A stretch of DNA of 64,000 nt from Rickettsiales bacterium (GCA_017444095.1 JAFSXM010000001.1:1-64000); one strand, 5' to 3'. Counted from the stretch's first letter, positions 7,935-18,290 are shown. A program made the numbers and translations. Notes: generated by a model from the letters alone, not told the origin.

Positions 7935-8885
7935 ATGGAATATAAGACAAATTGTTTGATATTAGGTTCTGGTGGTGCCGGATATACTGCTGGTATTTAC
8001 ACAGCAAGAGCTAATTTGCAACCAATTTTGATTACTGGCAATGAAATTGGTGGACAATTGGCAACAACGAGTGATGTGGAGAATTTCCCTGGTTTTGAAA
8101 AAATATTAGGTGCAGAGTTAATGGATAAAATGAGAGAGCAAGCCATTAAGTGTGGCACACAAATTATTCAAGACAATATTGTTGATGTCGATTTTTCTGT
8201 TTATCCGTTTATATTTAAAAGTAATAGTAATATTTACTATGCAAAATCTGCAATTATTGCAACAGGTGCAAAAGCTCGTTGGCTCGGCTTGCCGGCAGAA
8301 GAAAAATATAGAGGTTTTGGTGTGTCTGCTTGTGCCGTATGCGATGGCCCATTTTTTAAAAATAAGGTGGTTGCAGTAGTTGGCGGTGGAAATAGTGCAA
8401 TAACAGAAGCAATATATTTATCTACTTTGGCTAAAAAAGTATATCTAATTCACAGAAGTGAAAGTTTTAAGGCAGAAAATGTTTTATTAGAAAGGATAAA
8501 TAGTATTGATAACATTGAAAAAATTGTTAACACAAATATTGTTGACATTATTGGTGATGAAGATGCACTTGGCAAATTCGTTAAAGAAATCAAAATTGAG
8601 ACAAATGATGTAAGTTTAGGTAAAATTACAAAAAACATTCCAGTTGATGGTGTTTTTGTGGCAATCGGACATAGCCCTTGTGTAGATTTATTTAGGGGAA
8701 AGCTTAATTTAACTAAAAACGGATATATTGATGCTAACAAAGATACTCTTGAAACAAGTGTTTCTGGTGTATTTGTGGCAGGCGATGTAAGGAACGAAAC
8801 TCATAAACAAGCCGTTATTGCTTGTGCCGATGGATGTATTTGTGCTTTGGAAGTAGAAAAATTTTTACAAAATAAAAAGTGTTAG
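7935..8885 (+). CDS. trxB: Thioredoxin reductase
   Basis: TrxB passes electrons from NADPH through FAD to thioredoxin. The 316-aa protein has the FAD loop LGSGGAGYTAG at residues 10-20, the redox-active disulfide CAVC at 133-136 in the usual position, the NADPH loop VVGGGNSA near 150, and the C-terminal GVFVAGDV FAD motif near 275. Length is normal. It lies five bases after skp. It is one of the minority of genes here with A rather than T before the ATG. Confidence 0.96.
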   Translation: MEYKTNCLILGSGGAGYTAGIYTARANLQPILITGNEIGGQLATTSDVENFPGFEKILGAELMDKMREQAIKCGTQIIQDNIVDVDFSVYPFIFKSNSNIYYAKSAIIATGAKARWLGLPAEEKYRGFGVSACAVCDGPFFKNKVVAVVGGGNSAITEAIYLSTLAKKVYLIHRSESFKAENVLLERINSIDNIEKIVNTNIVDIIGDEDALGKFVKEIKIETNDVSLGKITKNIPVDGVFVAIGHSPCVDLFRGKLNLTKNGYIDANKDTLETSVSGVFVAGDVRNETHKQAVIACADGCICALEVEKFLQNKKC

Positions 8886-9015
8886 CTTTATTATTATTTT
8901 ATTAACAAAATTGTTATCTTTTGCCTTAAATGTTGATGTTTAAGCGTTGCTGTGTATTGTTTTTCTTTGACTTTTAATATAGAGTTTTACAAATGAGTTG
9001 TTTATTGAAAAGCTT

Positions 9016-9948
9016 ATGAGGATTGGACTTGTTTTTGGAGGCAATACAACCGAAGGGGAAGTTTCAAGAAATAGTGCAAGTGGTGTAAGAGTTGCTTTAC
9101 AAAAACTTGGATATGATGTAATAGATGTAGAGTTTGACAAGAACATAGCACAACACATCGCTGATGCAAACATAGATATCGTCTACAACTCAATGCACGG
9201 ACAATATGGTGAGGATGGGAGATTACAAGGTCTTCTTGACATTATGCAGATACCATACACGCACAGCGGATTACTGGCAAGTGCAATGGCTATGAATAAA
9301 ACTTTGTGTAAAGATATTTTTAATCATTTGGGGATACAAACCCCAGAAGGTATTGTAATTGATAAAGAAGATTTATTCAATGATGCTTGGAAAGAAAAAG
9401 TTGCCAGCAGTAATGTTTTGCAAGGTGTTAAAGAGTTTATTGTTAAACCAGTTTGTGATGGTTCTTCAAGAGATGTTTTTTTGATTAAAGACATAGCAAC
9501 TTTTGATTTTAAGAACATAGAATTATCAACATCAAGTAATAAATTTTTAGTTGAGAAAAGGATTTTTGGTCGCGAAATACAGGTTGCTGTTCTTGGTGGT
9601 GAGCCACAGGCAGTTGGTATGTTAGAAGTTGTCCCAAATGGCGAATTTTATGATTATACTGCAAAATATAGTGAAAATGGTGCAAAACATTTACAACCAG
9701 ACATTACGACCAACATAGCACAAAATATTATGGAAAATGCTGTAAAAATGCATAAAACATTAGGGTTAAAGGATATATCACGAAGTGAGTTCTTGTTAAC
9801 CGATAAAAATGATATAATAGCATTAGAAATTAATTCACATCCTGGTTTCACAGCCACATCCATAGTTCCGGAAATTGCTATAAATGCTGGTATAAAATAT
9901 GAAGAAATAGTAGAGATGCTTGTTAAAAATGCAAAGTTTGGTTGCTAA
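9016..9948 (+). CDS. ddl: D-alanine--D-alanine ligase
   Basis: Ddl makes D-Ala-D-Ala for peptidoglycan precursors, using ATP. The ATG at 9016 gives the expected N-terminus MRIGLVFGGNTTEGEVS (310 aa); a TTG at 8998 would add six unusual residues. ATP-grasp features include the HGQYGEDG loop near residue 67, FIVKPVCDGSS near 145, and the C-terminal SRSEFLLTD and LEINSHPGFT metal- and substrate-binding segments. ftsQ follows, preserving part of the dcw order ddl-ftsQ, while murB and murC are not upstream. Confidence 0.95.
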   Translation: MRIGLVFGGNTTEGEVSRNSASGVRVALQKLGYDVIDVEFDKNIAQHIADANIDIVYNSMHGQYGEDGRLQGLLDIMQIPYTHSGLLASAMAMNKTLCKDIFNHLGIQTPEGIVIDKEDLFNDAWKEKVASSNVLQGVKEFIVKPVCDGSSRDVFLIKDIATFDFKNIELSTSSNKFLVEKRIFGREIQVAVLGGEPQAVGMLEVVPNGEFYDYTAKYSENGAKHLQPDITTNIAQNIMENAVKMHKTLGLKDISRSEFLLTDKNDIIALEINSHPGFTATSIVPEIAINAGIKYEEIVEMLVKNAKFGC

Positions 9949-9985
9949 TCAAAGCGATTGTTGTTTTTAATTAGTTGTTATTTGT

Positions 9986-10837
9986 ATGGCTCGAATTAGG
10001 CAGATATCCAGTAAAACTGATTTGGTTAAATATATTATTTTAAAAAGAAATATAAGAAATGTTATTATTAGAACAACACGATTATTACTTGCTTTTGCGA
10101 TTATTGCAATTTTTGTGGTTATAATTTACAATCGCAAAAATATTCACAATTATATCAATAAGACATATCAAGTAATTCAAACAAAAGTTAGTAAATTTTA
10201 TATCAATAATACAAATGGCATTAGAATTAAACTACAAAAACATTCTTTAATAGATGTAGAGCTTCTTACAAATTTTGTCATAAATTATACTGGAAGCCAA
10301 GATTATCGCTATAATGCAACAGCACTTATTAAAGACATTAAACAGATGTATCCAATAATAGAAGATATTTCTATTAGATATGATGTTTCTAATGAGATTA
10401 CAATTTTCAATGTTAAAGAGAAAAAAATGCTTGGTGTTTTATTATCAAAAGATTGCGAAGGGCACATTGATGACAAAGACAACAAACTTATTGCTGAAAG
10501 TGGGATGACGATTGATTATATCAAAATTACAAACAGAGAAAATTTATTGCCTGTATGTGGTGATTTTCACGATAGTCAAGACTTATTCGGTATTAAGCAA
10601 GAATTAGTAAAATATAAACTTTATGATAAAATAAAATATATTAAATTTTATACCAGTGGGAGATTTGAGTTGATGCTGAAAAATAATTTACTTGTTAAAA
10701 TGCCACAAAAAGATTGGAAAACTGCTATGTTAAAATTTTTGAAAATGGATAGTGAATATGCCTTGTCAACTGGCCAGAAAAAGATTAAATACATAGATTT
10801 ACGGCTTAATGATAAGGTATATGTTAAAGAATTGTAA
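9986..10837 (+). CDS. ftsQ: Cell division protein FtsQ
   Basis: FtsQ is a bitopic divisome protein linking FtsBL to the rest of the machinery. The 283-aa product has a short basic cytoplasmic N-terminus, one membrane helix at about residues 32-50, a POTRA-like segment (about 85-145) and a C-terminal beta domain ending in KIKYIDLRLNDKVYVKEL, which resembles the final strands of known FtsQ proteins. Sequence conservation is low, but the location directly after ddl supports the call. Confidence 0.8.
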   Translation: MARIRQISSKTDLVKYIILKRNIRNVIIRTTRLLLAFAIIAIFVVIIYNRKNIHNYINKTYQVIQTKVSKFYINNTNGIRIKLQKHSLIDVELLTNFVINYTGSQDYRYNATALIKDIKQMYPIIEDISIRYDVSNEITIFNVKEKKMLGVLLSKDCEGHIDDKDNKLIAESGMTIDYIKITNRENLLPVCGDFHDSQDLFGIKQELVKYKLYDKIKYIKFYTSGRFELMLKNNLLVKMPQKDWKTAMLKFLKMDSEYALSTGQKKIKYIDLRLNDKVYVKEL

Positions 10838-10841
10838 TTTT

Positions 10842-11822
10842 ATGTCTTGGCATTATAGAATACAACAATGCAAGAGGTCGTTTTCGTTAACTGAATTAGC
10901 GGTTTATATGGCTGTTATGAGCACAATTGTTGTAATTACATTAGGCGGTATATCAGTTGTTAGGAATGCACGAGTTCAAAGGGTGGTGGAGGAATTATAT
11001 TTTTATGAAAATGCTATTTCAGACTTTGTTGTTAAATATGGAGAATTACCCGGTAATATGTCTAATGAAAGATGTTTGATGTTTAATGAATTTAAAAATT
11101 TTTGCCAAGTTTTATCCAGCGATAATCAAGACATAACTACTACATTAAACACAGCACCGTTATCATATGTGGCAATGAACAATGATAACATTACAGAGCA
11201 AGTTGTAGCTTTAAATTATGGTAGGTTTTTAAAAACATCCGGCATTATTGAAAGTGTAAAATTTGGCATTGATAAGGAATTAGAAACAACCAATTTAAAA
11301 GATGGCAAGATTAAACATTATTTACCAAAAGTTGGCATTGGCGATGAGGTGTATATGCACTACACATATAACAACACAACAAACAGATGGAATGATGGTT
11401 TAATTTTTACCGACATTTTCGACGAAAAAGAAAAAAAGTTTTCAAATATAGGAATGAATGTTTTTTCATTTTCTGATAATACAGACAATGCTGTAATTCT
11501 TATTTTTTCTACACTTGGACGATATATTGATATTGAAAAAGGTGGTGCTTTTTCTGCTGATTTTATGGAAAAAATTGATAAAAAAATAGACGATGGCAGA
11601 CCAAGAACTGGCTTTCTTGTTGGCTTGCCACAGGGACATGATGGACAAAAAGATGTGGCAAACACTTGTGATGATAGTGTTGATTACTTTGATGGTCAAG
11701 ATGAGAGAATTTTAGAAGTGAAATATCGTAAGGAAACTGACAATAAATATGGTTGCAACTTGGCATATCTCAGCTCTATCAACTTCGCAGAAATGTTGGC
11801 TAATCCAAAATACTTTGGTTAG
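10842..11822 (+). CDS. Type IV prepilin-like / pseudopilin-like protein
   Basis: A 326-aa protein with a prepilin-type N-terminus: a short basic leader, then SFSLTELAVYMAV and a single hydrophobic helix (about residues 12-38). The glutamate at +5 is conserved, but the residue before the expected cleavage site is Ser, not Gly. The body is larger than a major pilin and resembles minor pseudopilins only in general layout. The ATG at 10842, four bases after ftsQ, is preferred over 10809, which overlaps ftsQ. No pilus or secretion genes adjoin. A similar protein is encoded near 44.4 kb. Confidence 0.7.
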   Translation: MSWHYRIQQCKRSFSLTELAVYMAVMSTIVVITLGGISVVRNARVQRVVEELYFYENAISDFVVKYGELPGNMSNERCLMFNEFKNFCQVLSSDNQDITTTLNTAPLSYVAMNNDNITEQVVALNYGRFLKTSGIIESVKFGIDKELETTNLKDGKIKHYLPKVGIGDEVYMHYTYNNTTNRWNDGLIFTDIFDEKEKKFSNIGMNVFSFSDNTDNAVILIFSTLGRYIDIEKGGAFSADFMEKIDKKIDDGRPRTGFLVGLPQGHDGQKDVANTCDDSVDYFDGQDERILEVKYRKETDNKYGCNLAYLSSINFAEMLANPKYFG

Positions 11823-12046
11823 TATAAATACAAAAAATAGTAATTTTATAAAACATCGATTAAAAAGTTAAAGTGCCATCACTCTGTAAATAAAATCCTA
11901 ATAAAGCGAAGCTGTGTTTCTTAAAAAAAACCAACTTATAGCAGTATTTATGTATAATCATTTATTTTTTAAGACAATGCTACTTATAAAAGTTTAACTT
12001 GTATATTTATAATATAACAAATCAAGAGCTTTTGCCATAAAGGAAT

Positions 12047-12169
12047 AAACACTTAATAAATGAAATAAATTACTTTATTGATTACTAATGTATAACAGAT
12101 GGTTTTGTTCTAAATCATCTACCAATGTAAGTTATTGCATAAAATTGTTATAGTGAAAATCAAAAGTTT
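12047..12169 (+). repeat. Palindromic dispersed repeat, copy 2
   Basis: This copy of about 123 bp begins AAACACTTAATAAATGA and ends near ATCAAAAGTTT. It shares with copy 1 the left arm, the block around GATTACTAATGTATA and the right end GTTATAGTGAAAATCAA. As with copy 1, it ends about 49 bases before the stop codon of a minus-strand orphan gene. The rest of the 395-base gap 11823-12217 is AT-rich with no ORF or tRNA that I can see. An extra ATCAAGAG stands just before the repeat, at about 12031. Confidence 0.75.
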
Positions 12170-12217
12170 ATTTAAACAGGACGACCATAAAAATACTATG
12201 CCTATATTATATTTATA

Positions 12218-15200
12218 TCACAAACAACTACCACAAGGTGTATTTATATAATGAACATCAGACAGCCGATACATCGACAATTTGCTCTGTGCATCGTCGT
12301 TCACAATAATGTTTTTTTGATTTGCTATTTTTTTATATGTTTCATACACCTGTTGAGCTCTTTTGTCTTTGTGAGAAAAAGCAAATGTACGACTATATTT
12401 TTCTAATGAACTCGCATTATTTTTCACAATTAACGAACTAATGGCCTCAGCGACTTTTTGCTGTTCTGTGGTGCCTGTATTGCCGTTAACATAATCTTCT
12501 ACAGTCTTCTCCAAATCTTCTATGTTTGGACCCAACAAAGTCTTCGAATTTTCATCATTGCTATTTTTTATTATATCACTTTCTTTTATTATTTGCGTGT
12601 TATCATCGTCTGACACAGGCTTTTGTTCTTCTAACTTTGTTTTTTTTTCCAAGTTATTTGAATTGTCCATTGTGTTTTTTTGTTGTACAGGCTGTCGATC
12701 TCCATTGTTAAACATTGCATTAACAATATTTTTGTCTTCGGGTGACTGTTGCCCTAATTCAACATCTTTGTTAATTATAGACTTATTTTCTTGAGGCTTA
12801 CAATCATATATAGCTAATGTAATTTTCTTTCCATCATAATCACCTAATTTCAACTCGACAGCATTTTGTTGATTTTGTTTTTTTTGTTCTTCATTTTTCA
12901 ATTTTATACATTTATATGTATAATATGGTGTGATAATGTTATTACTATCAACAACACATACAACATTTAAGTTATCACTATGCCTAGTATCAACACAATA
13001 CATCTTTGATGTTTGAGCATCTGACAGCCACATACCTTCATGACCAAACAATGTTGGAATTTTATTATTTTCAAAAATATCACGCTTCAGATGTCTTAGG
13101 CTACACCGATTAAGAGCATCAATATTAAACTGATTATTCGTTAAAAAGGCTTTGGCAAATATTTCGTTTTGGTTATCTAGTGTTAGATCCTTAGCTGATT
13201 TATTCTCTGGCACAAACAATCCAAAATGATGAAGTGTTCTAAATTTTTTACCACGATGATTAAAGACAATTTTTGACAATAAAGCACTTTTATCCCAAAA
13301 AAGTGGCCGAAGCAAAGATATCGGATCCTCATCTTTTGATTCTGCATCTGTAATACAGCCTTTCTCCAATAATTCTTGTTTTAATTTTTTTATAGCAACA
13401 TCGAAAGATTTCATTTTTGTTTCTAAATCTTTTGTTGAAGTAAGCATTGTTTTCAAATCATATGAATAAACTGGCCAATATTCTGACTTATTTAAGACAG
13501 TATCTTCATGATCCAAAACACTTTTCAAATCATTTAATTTTTCATTAATAAGATCTTCTGTCCATTCGGTGCATTCACCGCTATTTTCTTGACCTTCACC
13601 ATGCGATTTTAGTATTTTCAAAATATTACTAAATGGCAAACAATATACATCATCTGTAAAAATATTTTTTAGTTTTTCTTTGGTAATATTATCCCAAAAC
13701 AAATTATTATCTTTCTTGGTGCACTTCTCATTAGTAATCTTCCCTCCCTTGGTTGTAATTTTGAAACAACCGTTCTTAATATTCTCTTTGTTTTCTTCCA
13801 CATTTTTTTTCTTGCTCTCATAATTAATAAAATAGTCAAAATAATTGGCTGGATCTATTCCTTTATCACTAAGTGCATTATATATAATACCTAACATATT
13901 ACATTCATTGTCCAATAATGTAATTCTTTTGTTTATATCAATGTCTTTATATTGATAGTCGTTATCAGTAATATCATCGTTGTTATCACGAACTTGTTGT
14001 AAAAAATACTTTTGAATTTCTGCAATAACTTTTAAGCTTTTAAGCTTTATCAAAAACGGTTCTTTGTCTCCATCGATCCCAAGCACCAGTTTTCTCAAAT
14101 CGCAATCACCCCAAAAATTATAAAACTCATGATTGCCTGGAACAGCTACAAATTGTATTTGTTTGTCTTTGTCTTTATTTTCTTCATTATGTTTTTTGAT
14201 TTGTTCCAACAATTCTTCGAACAATTCTGTCACAATTTCATTGCTAAAATGTGGAAGATCATCCTTATAGGCAGTTAAGTCACCGCAAAAATCAATAGTT
14301 CCACAAAAGTCTTGGTTAAGACATATTTTTAACTTACCTGTTTCCTTGTCAACATCAACCCTATCAATCACACCAGTATGTTTTAGCTTTAACAAAAAAT
14401 CCTTCGCTCTACCCTCAATATCCGAAACAACAACAAGTGCATCATTCTCTATGCCCTCAATCTTGGCATTTTCTGGTAAGTTTACTTCATTGGCTATTTC
14501 TTGTAATACTTGAAGTTTTTTCTCGTCCACTTGTCCCATATGTTGATTTACACGCTCTTCTATTATCTTAATACGATTATCGTTTGATTGACTCGAAAAA
14601 GCATTCAACCTTTCATTATGGCTACTTTTTATTTTATCACTTTCTTTTATTATTTGCAGGTTATCTTTGTTATCATTGTTGGACACAAGCTTTTGTTCTG
14701 TTGGCTTTGTTTCACAAATATTTTTTGCTTCATATATTTGTTTCAAGTTATTTAGATTATTCGTTATGTTTGTTTTCAAATACGACGCACTTTGTTGTGC
14801 AGGCTGTTGTTTTTCATCCAACAATTCCTTGAAGTTTCTTGCTATTTCTCCGGTATAATTGTTTATCTGCATTAAATCTTCCATTGTGAAACTGGTATTT
14901 TTATTCTTGATAGCTTCACTAAGATTGTTTAACCATGTATAGTCTTGTGTTGCGATATCTTCTTGTTTATATTGGCTATTTTTGTAAAGTAGCAACATAT
15001 TAATTATGTCATTGATCGTCTTACATGCGGTGTTTTTTTGTTTTTGTTTTGTCTTTTCCTCGTTTTCTTTAGATTCTTGTGGTTTGTGCTCTTGTCCTTG
15101 TTTATCAACAAAATGAACAACTTTTATTTCACCATTTTGATACCGACATGTAATTGGCCTTTTAGTATCAATTTCAACACCATTATATTTTGCATTCTTG

Positions 15201-15859
15201 TCGGCAAAAAACCTAAATATTTCACCATCATCTATCTCCAACAACCTTCCCTTGTTAACTTTTATACCAGCAATTTTATCCGACAAAACTTTCACACATT
15301 CAGGAAGACCGGCTTTATTGCACTCAAAATAATTATCGTCTGCAATATCTGAAGTAACTATATTACATTTAATTTTGCCAAAAAGCATTCTCTCTGTTGG
15401 GTCGACGAACAATGATAACGGTCTATCAACTGCAATCAAACAATATTCACTTTGCTTTTGCTTCTGTGCAGTCCATTGAGGGAATTCTTCTTTTTTTATC
15501 TTATCCAAGTTTTTGATAAACATATTACAAACTTTTAGCTTCTTGCTACTTCTCCATATCTGGAATTCATCATTTGCATAAAATGTAATTATATTTGGAA
15601 CAATTAAGTTTGACAATTCTACATCAATTAAACGTTTAAAAAGCACATTCTTCGCCAGTTTGTTATCTCTAAGATTGAACAATTGGGCACCATTAAACAC
15701 TTGTTCTAATGTTTGGTAATCATAATGACAGTCGTCATGCCAATTAAAAAAACTAATACAGGAGTTATCTTTTATCTTAATACAGTTGTCATCCACATCA
15801 CTACTAATAGGTGTTCTGTCTTTATATATATCTGTGTAGTTTACAATCTTGCGATGCAT
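12218..15859 (-). CDS. Giant orphan protein with metallophosphoesterase core
   Basis: The 1213-aa product contains calcineurin-like phosphoesterase motifs in order: VVSDIEGR (about residue 478), FCGDLTAYKDD (about 525), VPGNHEFYN (about 575) and, much later, LFGHEGMW (about 938), which could supply the final metal-binding histidine. A His-to-Glu change in the first motif (DIE rather than DxH) is seen. Flanking regions are hydrophilic and Asn/Lys/Gln-rich. A linker containing IIKESDxIKxSxxE occurs twice, at about residues 405 and 1090, with matching DNA. There is no signal peptide. It looks like a large secreted phosphatase-type effector, which is inference. The start ATG at 15859 lies below a TATAAAAT box. 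Confidence 0.75.
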   Translation of the reverse strand: MHRKIVNYTDIYKDRTPISSDVDDNCIKIKDNSCISFFNWHDDCHYDYQTLEQVFNGAQLFNLRDNKLAKNVLFKRLIDVELSNLIVPNIITFYANDEFQIWRSSKKLKVCNMFIKNLDKIKKEEFPQWTAQKQKQSEYCLIAVDRPLSLFVDPTERMLFGKIKCNIVTSDIADDNYFECNKAGLPECVKVLSDKIAGIKVNKGRLLEIDDGEIFRFFADKNAKYNGVEIDTKRPITCRYQNGEIKVVHFVDKQGQEHKPQESKENEEKTKQKQKNTACKTINDIINMLLLYKNSQYKQEDIATQDYTWLNNLSEAIKNKNTSFTMEDLMQINNYTGEIARNFKELLDEKQQPAQQSASYLKTNITNNLNNLKQIYEAKNICETKPTEQKLVSNNDNKDNLQIIKESDKIKSSHNERLNAFSSQSNDNRIKIIEERVNQHMGQVDEKKLQVLQEIANEVNLPENAKIEGIENDALVVVSDIEGRAKDFLLKLKHTGVIDRVDVDKETGKLKICLNQDFCGTIDFCGDLTAYKDDLPHFSNEIVTELFEELLEQIKKHNEENKDKDKQIQFVAVPGNHEFYNFWGDCDLRKLVLGIDGDKEPFLIKLKSLKVIAEIQKYFLQQVRDNNDDITDNDYQYKDIDINKRITLLDNECNMLGIIYNALSDKGIDPANYFDYFINYESKKKNVEENKENIKNGCFKITTKGGKITNEKCTKKDNNLFWDNITKEKLKNIFTDDVYCLPFSNILKILKSHGEGQENSGECTEWTEDLINEKLNDLKSVLDHEDTVLNKSEYWPVYSYDLKTMLTSTKDLETKMKSFDVAIKKLKQELLEKGCITDAESKDEDPISLLRPLFWDKSALLSKIVFNHRGKKFRTLHHFGLFVPENKSAKDLTLDNQNEIFAKAFLTNNQFNIDALNRCSLRHLKRDIFENNKIPTLFGHEGMWLSDAQTSKMYCVDTRHSDNLNVVCVVDSNNIITPYYTYKCIKLKNEEQKKQNQQNAVELKLGDYDGKKITLAIYDCKPQENKSIINKDVELGQQSPEDKNIVNAMFNNGDRQPVQQKNTMDNSNNLEKKTKLEEQKPVSDDDNTQIIKESDIIKNSNDENSKTLLGPNIEDLEKTVEDYVNGNTGTTEQQKVAEAISSLIVKNNASSLEKYSRTFAFSHKDKRAQQVYETYKKIANQKNIIVNDDAQSKLSMYRLSDVHYINTPCGSCL
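12535..12715 (-). repeat. Duplicated linker segment (partner at about 14600-14815)
   Basis: The DNA around 12535-12715 is recognisably repeated near 14600-14815. Shared blocks include TATCACTTTCTTTTATTATT, GACACARGCTTTTGTTCT, CAAGTTATTTRRATT and TTGTTGTRCAGGCTGT. Both copies encode hydrophilic linkers that flank the phosphoesterase domain of the 1213-aa protein, so the gene probably grew by internal duplication. Confidence 0.6.
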
Positions 15860-15893
15860 TTTTCAATCATACTATTTTATAGCAAAAAAATTA

Positions 15894-17150
15894 TCAACAC
15901 AAGTATGTATTGTTATAAATCTTAACACACAGCCACCCACACATCAAAACCATCAATACACCAACAGCAATAAAGCCAATGTGATAATTGAAATATTTCG
16001 CCAAAATGCCAACAAGCATTGTTGTAATAACCGTTAAAATGGTGCCAATTGAAATCGATACAGAAATTGCTGTCCCGCGAATTTTTTTATTAGATACTTT
16101 TTCAAAGTTTTTCTCGACAGATACCTCAAAGGTGGTAAAAGTCGCACATAGCAAAACAAAAGATACAAGCAACATTTTATCATTATAAAAAATAGATGCC
16201 ATTAAAAACAGCACAGCTTCAACGAGTGTTAAAACCACACTCTTTTTCAGTGATATTCCATTTGGAAAAAATAACATTGGAACAAAAGTTCCAACAGCCA
16301 TTAAAGCAGATAAATATGTTGCATATTTTGCCATACCTTGCGGTGTCCATCCTAAGTCAAGAAATGCAAAATCACCAACTTTTACTGCTAAATCCCAAGT
16401 AATAAATTGTAATAAGCCATAAAAAATTATTAAATACACAAATAAAGTATTTTTTTTAGCACAATTTATTACTATTGAAAAGATTTCCTTGACACTCTCC
16501 GATTTAAACTGCTGGAAGTCATAATTCTTATCATTGTTCTTTGGAATTAAAATAAGAATGCTAATAATTGCCAAAAATTTCAACCCAATACTAACATAGA
16601 TTAAAAAATCGTATGAATGATTTTTTAGCAACAAAGTTGACACAAACCCCATAAAGGTAATTGCAATATCCCATACAAAATAAAATCCGGCCGAGAACCT
16701 TGCATAAACATTCAGCTTGCCCTTCATTGAAAGCACATTGTAGATATAGCTTGTGTATTTTCCATATGTCACTCCATATCCAGCACCGCACACAACCATA
16801 GATAGCAACACAACATATAGATTACCGCTTAACACCAAACACAACGCAAGCATATCCATTACCCGTCCAACCAAAAATGCTTTTCTTGGTCCAACCTTGT
16901 CAAACAATATCCCGCCAAGATACATAAAAAAGAATGTTGAAGCTTCCTTAACGGACGATATTGTTGATAATTGCAGTGGGTCAAAATTCTTTGACCTTAA
17001 ATATGGTATCAATACGATAACCAACATTGATACATTAAAAAAAGCATAGACAGCATTGCTGGCAAAAAATCGTTGAAGACTAAAACCTACATCTTTCTTG
17101 CTTAAATCAACATTCGCATTGCTACGATTAAAAAGATTTGAAAGAAACAT
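15894..17150 (-). CDS. Major facilitator superfamily transporter
   Basis: The 418-aa protein has about twelve hydrophobic helices. Between helices 2 and 3 lies the MFS motif A-like segment LFDKVGPRKAFLVGR. It is an inner-membrane secondary carrier, and the substrate cannot be told from sequence alone. It has no close operon partner: the next gene upstream on this strand (DUF362 protein) is about 120 bases away. The start ATG follows a T run and has no Shine-Dalgarno motif. Confidence 0.85.
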   Translation of the reverse strand: MFLSNLFNRSNANVDLSKKDVGFSLQRFFASNAVYAFFNVSMLVIVLIPYLRSKNFDPLQLSTISSVKEASTFFFMYLGGILFDKVGPRKAFLVGRVMDMLALCLVLSGNLYVVLLSMVVCGAGYGVTYGKYTSYIYNVLSMKGKLNVYARFSAGFYFVWDIAITFMGFVSTLLLKNHSYDFLIYVSIGLKFLAIISILILIPKNNDKNYDFQQFKSESVKEIFSIVINCAKKNTLFVYLIIFYGLLQFITWDLAVKVGDFAFLDLGWTPQGMAKYATYLSALMAVGTFVPMLFFPNGISLKKSVVLTLVEAVLFLMASIFYNDKMLLVSFVLLCATFTTFEVSVEKNFEKVSNKKIRGTAISVSISIGTILTVITTMLVGILAKYFNYHIGFIAVGVLMVLMCGWLCVKIYNNTYLC

Positions 17151-17273
17151 AAAAACATTATTTTACAAAACAGATATAAACAAAATAATTAAAGTTTTAT
17201 ATCTGTATGACAACATTATCAATGACCCGTGTTTTAATTGTCAATATTCTCTAAAAAAGCCAACACTTTCATC

Positions 17274-18248
17274 TTAATCAATGTTAACTAATTCATATTT
17301 ACGACTTCCTATCCCAATCTCTTCACCATATTCTAACTGATGCAATCCTTCACGACTTTCTATTCTTTCTTTTATATCTTTTAATTCATCTTTTGGAGCC
17401 TTATACACTAAGTCAATAGATGCTTGGTCTACCGCCAATATGTCAGTTGATGCTAATATTCCAATATCTTTAATCTTTGGTTCTTCCGCGCTCACACCAG
17501 CACAATCACAATCCACAGACATTCTCCGTAAAACATTTATAAATGTTATATTTTTACCAAAATGGTCTACAGTGGCCTTTGCTGATTCAACCATATTTTC
17601 CATAAATGGTGCTTTTGGCACCCATTTGCCATAATCTTGTGGATCTTTTTTATCTGCTCCATGAACTTGTGCTTTTCCAATCCTGCCATCAGCACAGCCT
17701 ATCGCGATGTTTTTAATTGAACCACCAAAACCACCCATTGTGTGTCCTTTAAAATGTGTTAAAACAATCATAGAGTCATAGTTTTGAAGATGACTGCCCA
17801 TAGAAACTTCTTTAAAATGTTTTCCTCCATTTACCGGAAAATTAACAGCACCGTCTTCATCAAGAATATCAACTTTTGCTATTTTATCCCAACCATTTAT
17901 TGCTATTGTTTTTCTATGTTGTTCTGTCGTATATCTATCGCCTTTGTATAATGTATTTGTATCACCAAGTGTGCTATTTGGGACTTTATCAACCAATGCT
18001 TTAACCATATCTATTGGTAAAATATTTGGCCCGTGTGGTTCACCTGTATGAAATTTAATTAACACTTTGCCTTTAATATCTTTGTTAACTTTTTCATAAA
18101 TCTTTAACAACCCACGAGGGCTAATATCTCTTGTAAAATACACCTTCGGCACTTTGTTTGTTTTTGTATTTTTTACACATAAAAAACCACAAGCCAACAA
18201 CGAAGCAACTACAACAATTGCAATTGGGGCAATTACATTTTTTTTCAT
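17274..18248 (-). CDS. DUF362 family protein with N-terminal membrane anchor
   Basis: A 324-aa protein beginning with a hydrophobic segment (about residues 6-25), then a domain resembling the DUF362 family. Recognisable parts are VLIKFHTGEPHGPN near residue 60, FKGHTMGGFGGSIKNIAIGCA near 165 and the cysteine pair VDCDCAG near 250. Many family members are linked to iron-sulfur chemistry, but the clustered ferredoxin-type cysteines are missing here. The function is unknown. It follows murD by about 40 bases and may share its transcript. Confidence 0.7.
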   Translation of the reverse strand: MKKNVIAPIAIVVVASLLACGFLCVKNTKTNKVPKVYFTRDISPRGLLKIYEKVNKDIKGKVLIKFHTGEPHGPNILPIDMVKALVDKVPNSTLGDTNTLYKGDRYTTEQHRKTIAINGWDKIAKVDILDEDGAVNFPVNGGKHFKEVSMGSHLQNYDSMIVLTHFKGHTMGGFGGSIKNIAIGCADGRIGKAQVHGADKKDPQDYGKWVPKAPFMENMVESAKATVDHFGKNITFINVLRRMSVDCDCAGVSAEEPKIKDIGILASTDILAVDQASIDLVYKAPKDELKDIKERIESREGLHQLEYGEEIGIGSRKYELVNID

Positions 18249-18290
18249 ATTATCTTACCTATAACTATCTTGCATTGATAAAACAAAACT

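Noticed and set aside
12522-12794. Plus-strand ORFs within the 1213-residue gene (also at 14584-14858 and 15038-15352)
   Set aside because: They lie antisense to a long continuous coding frame and consist of Phe/Leu-rich sequence expected from the complement of Lys/Glu/Asn codons.
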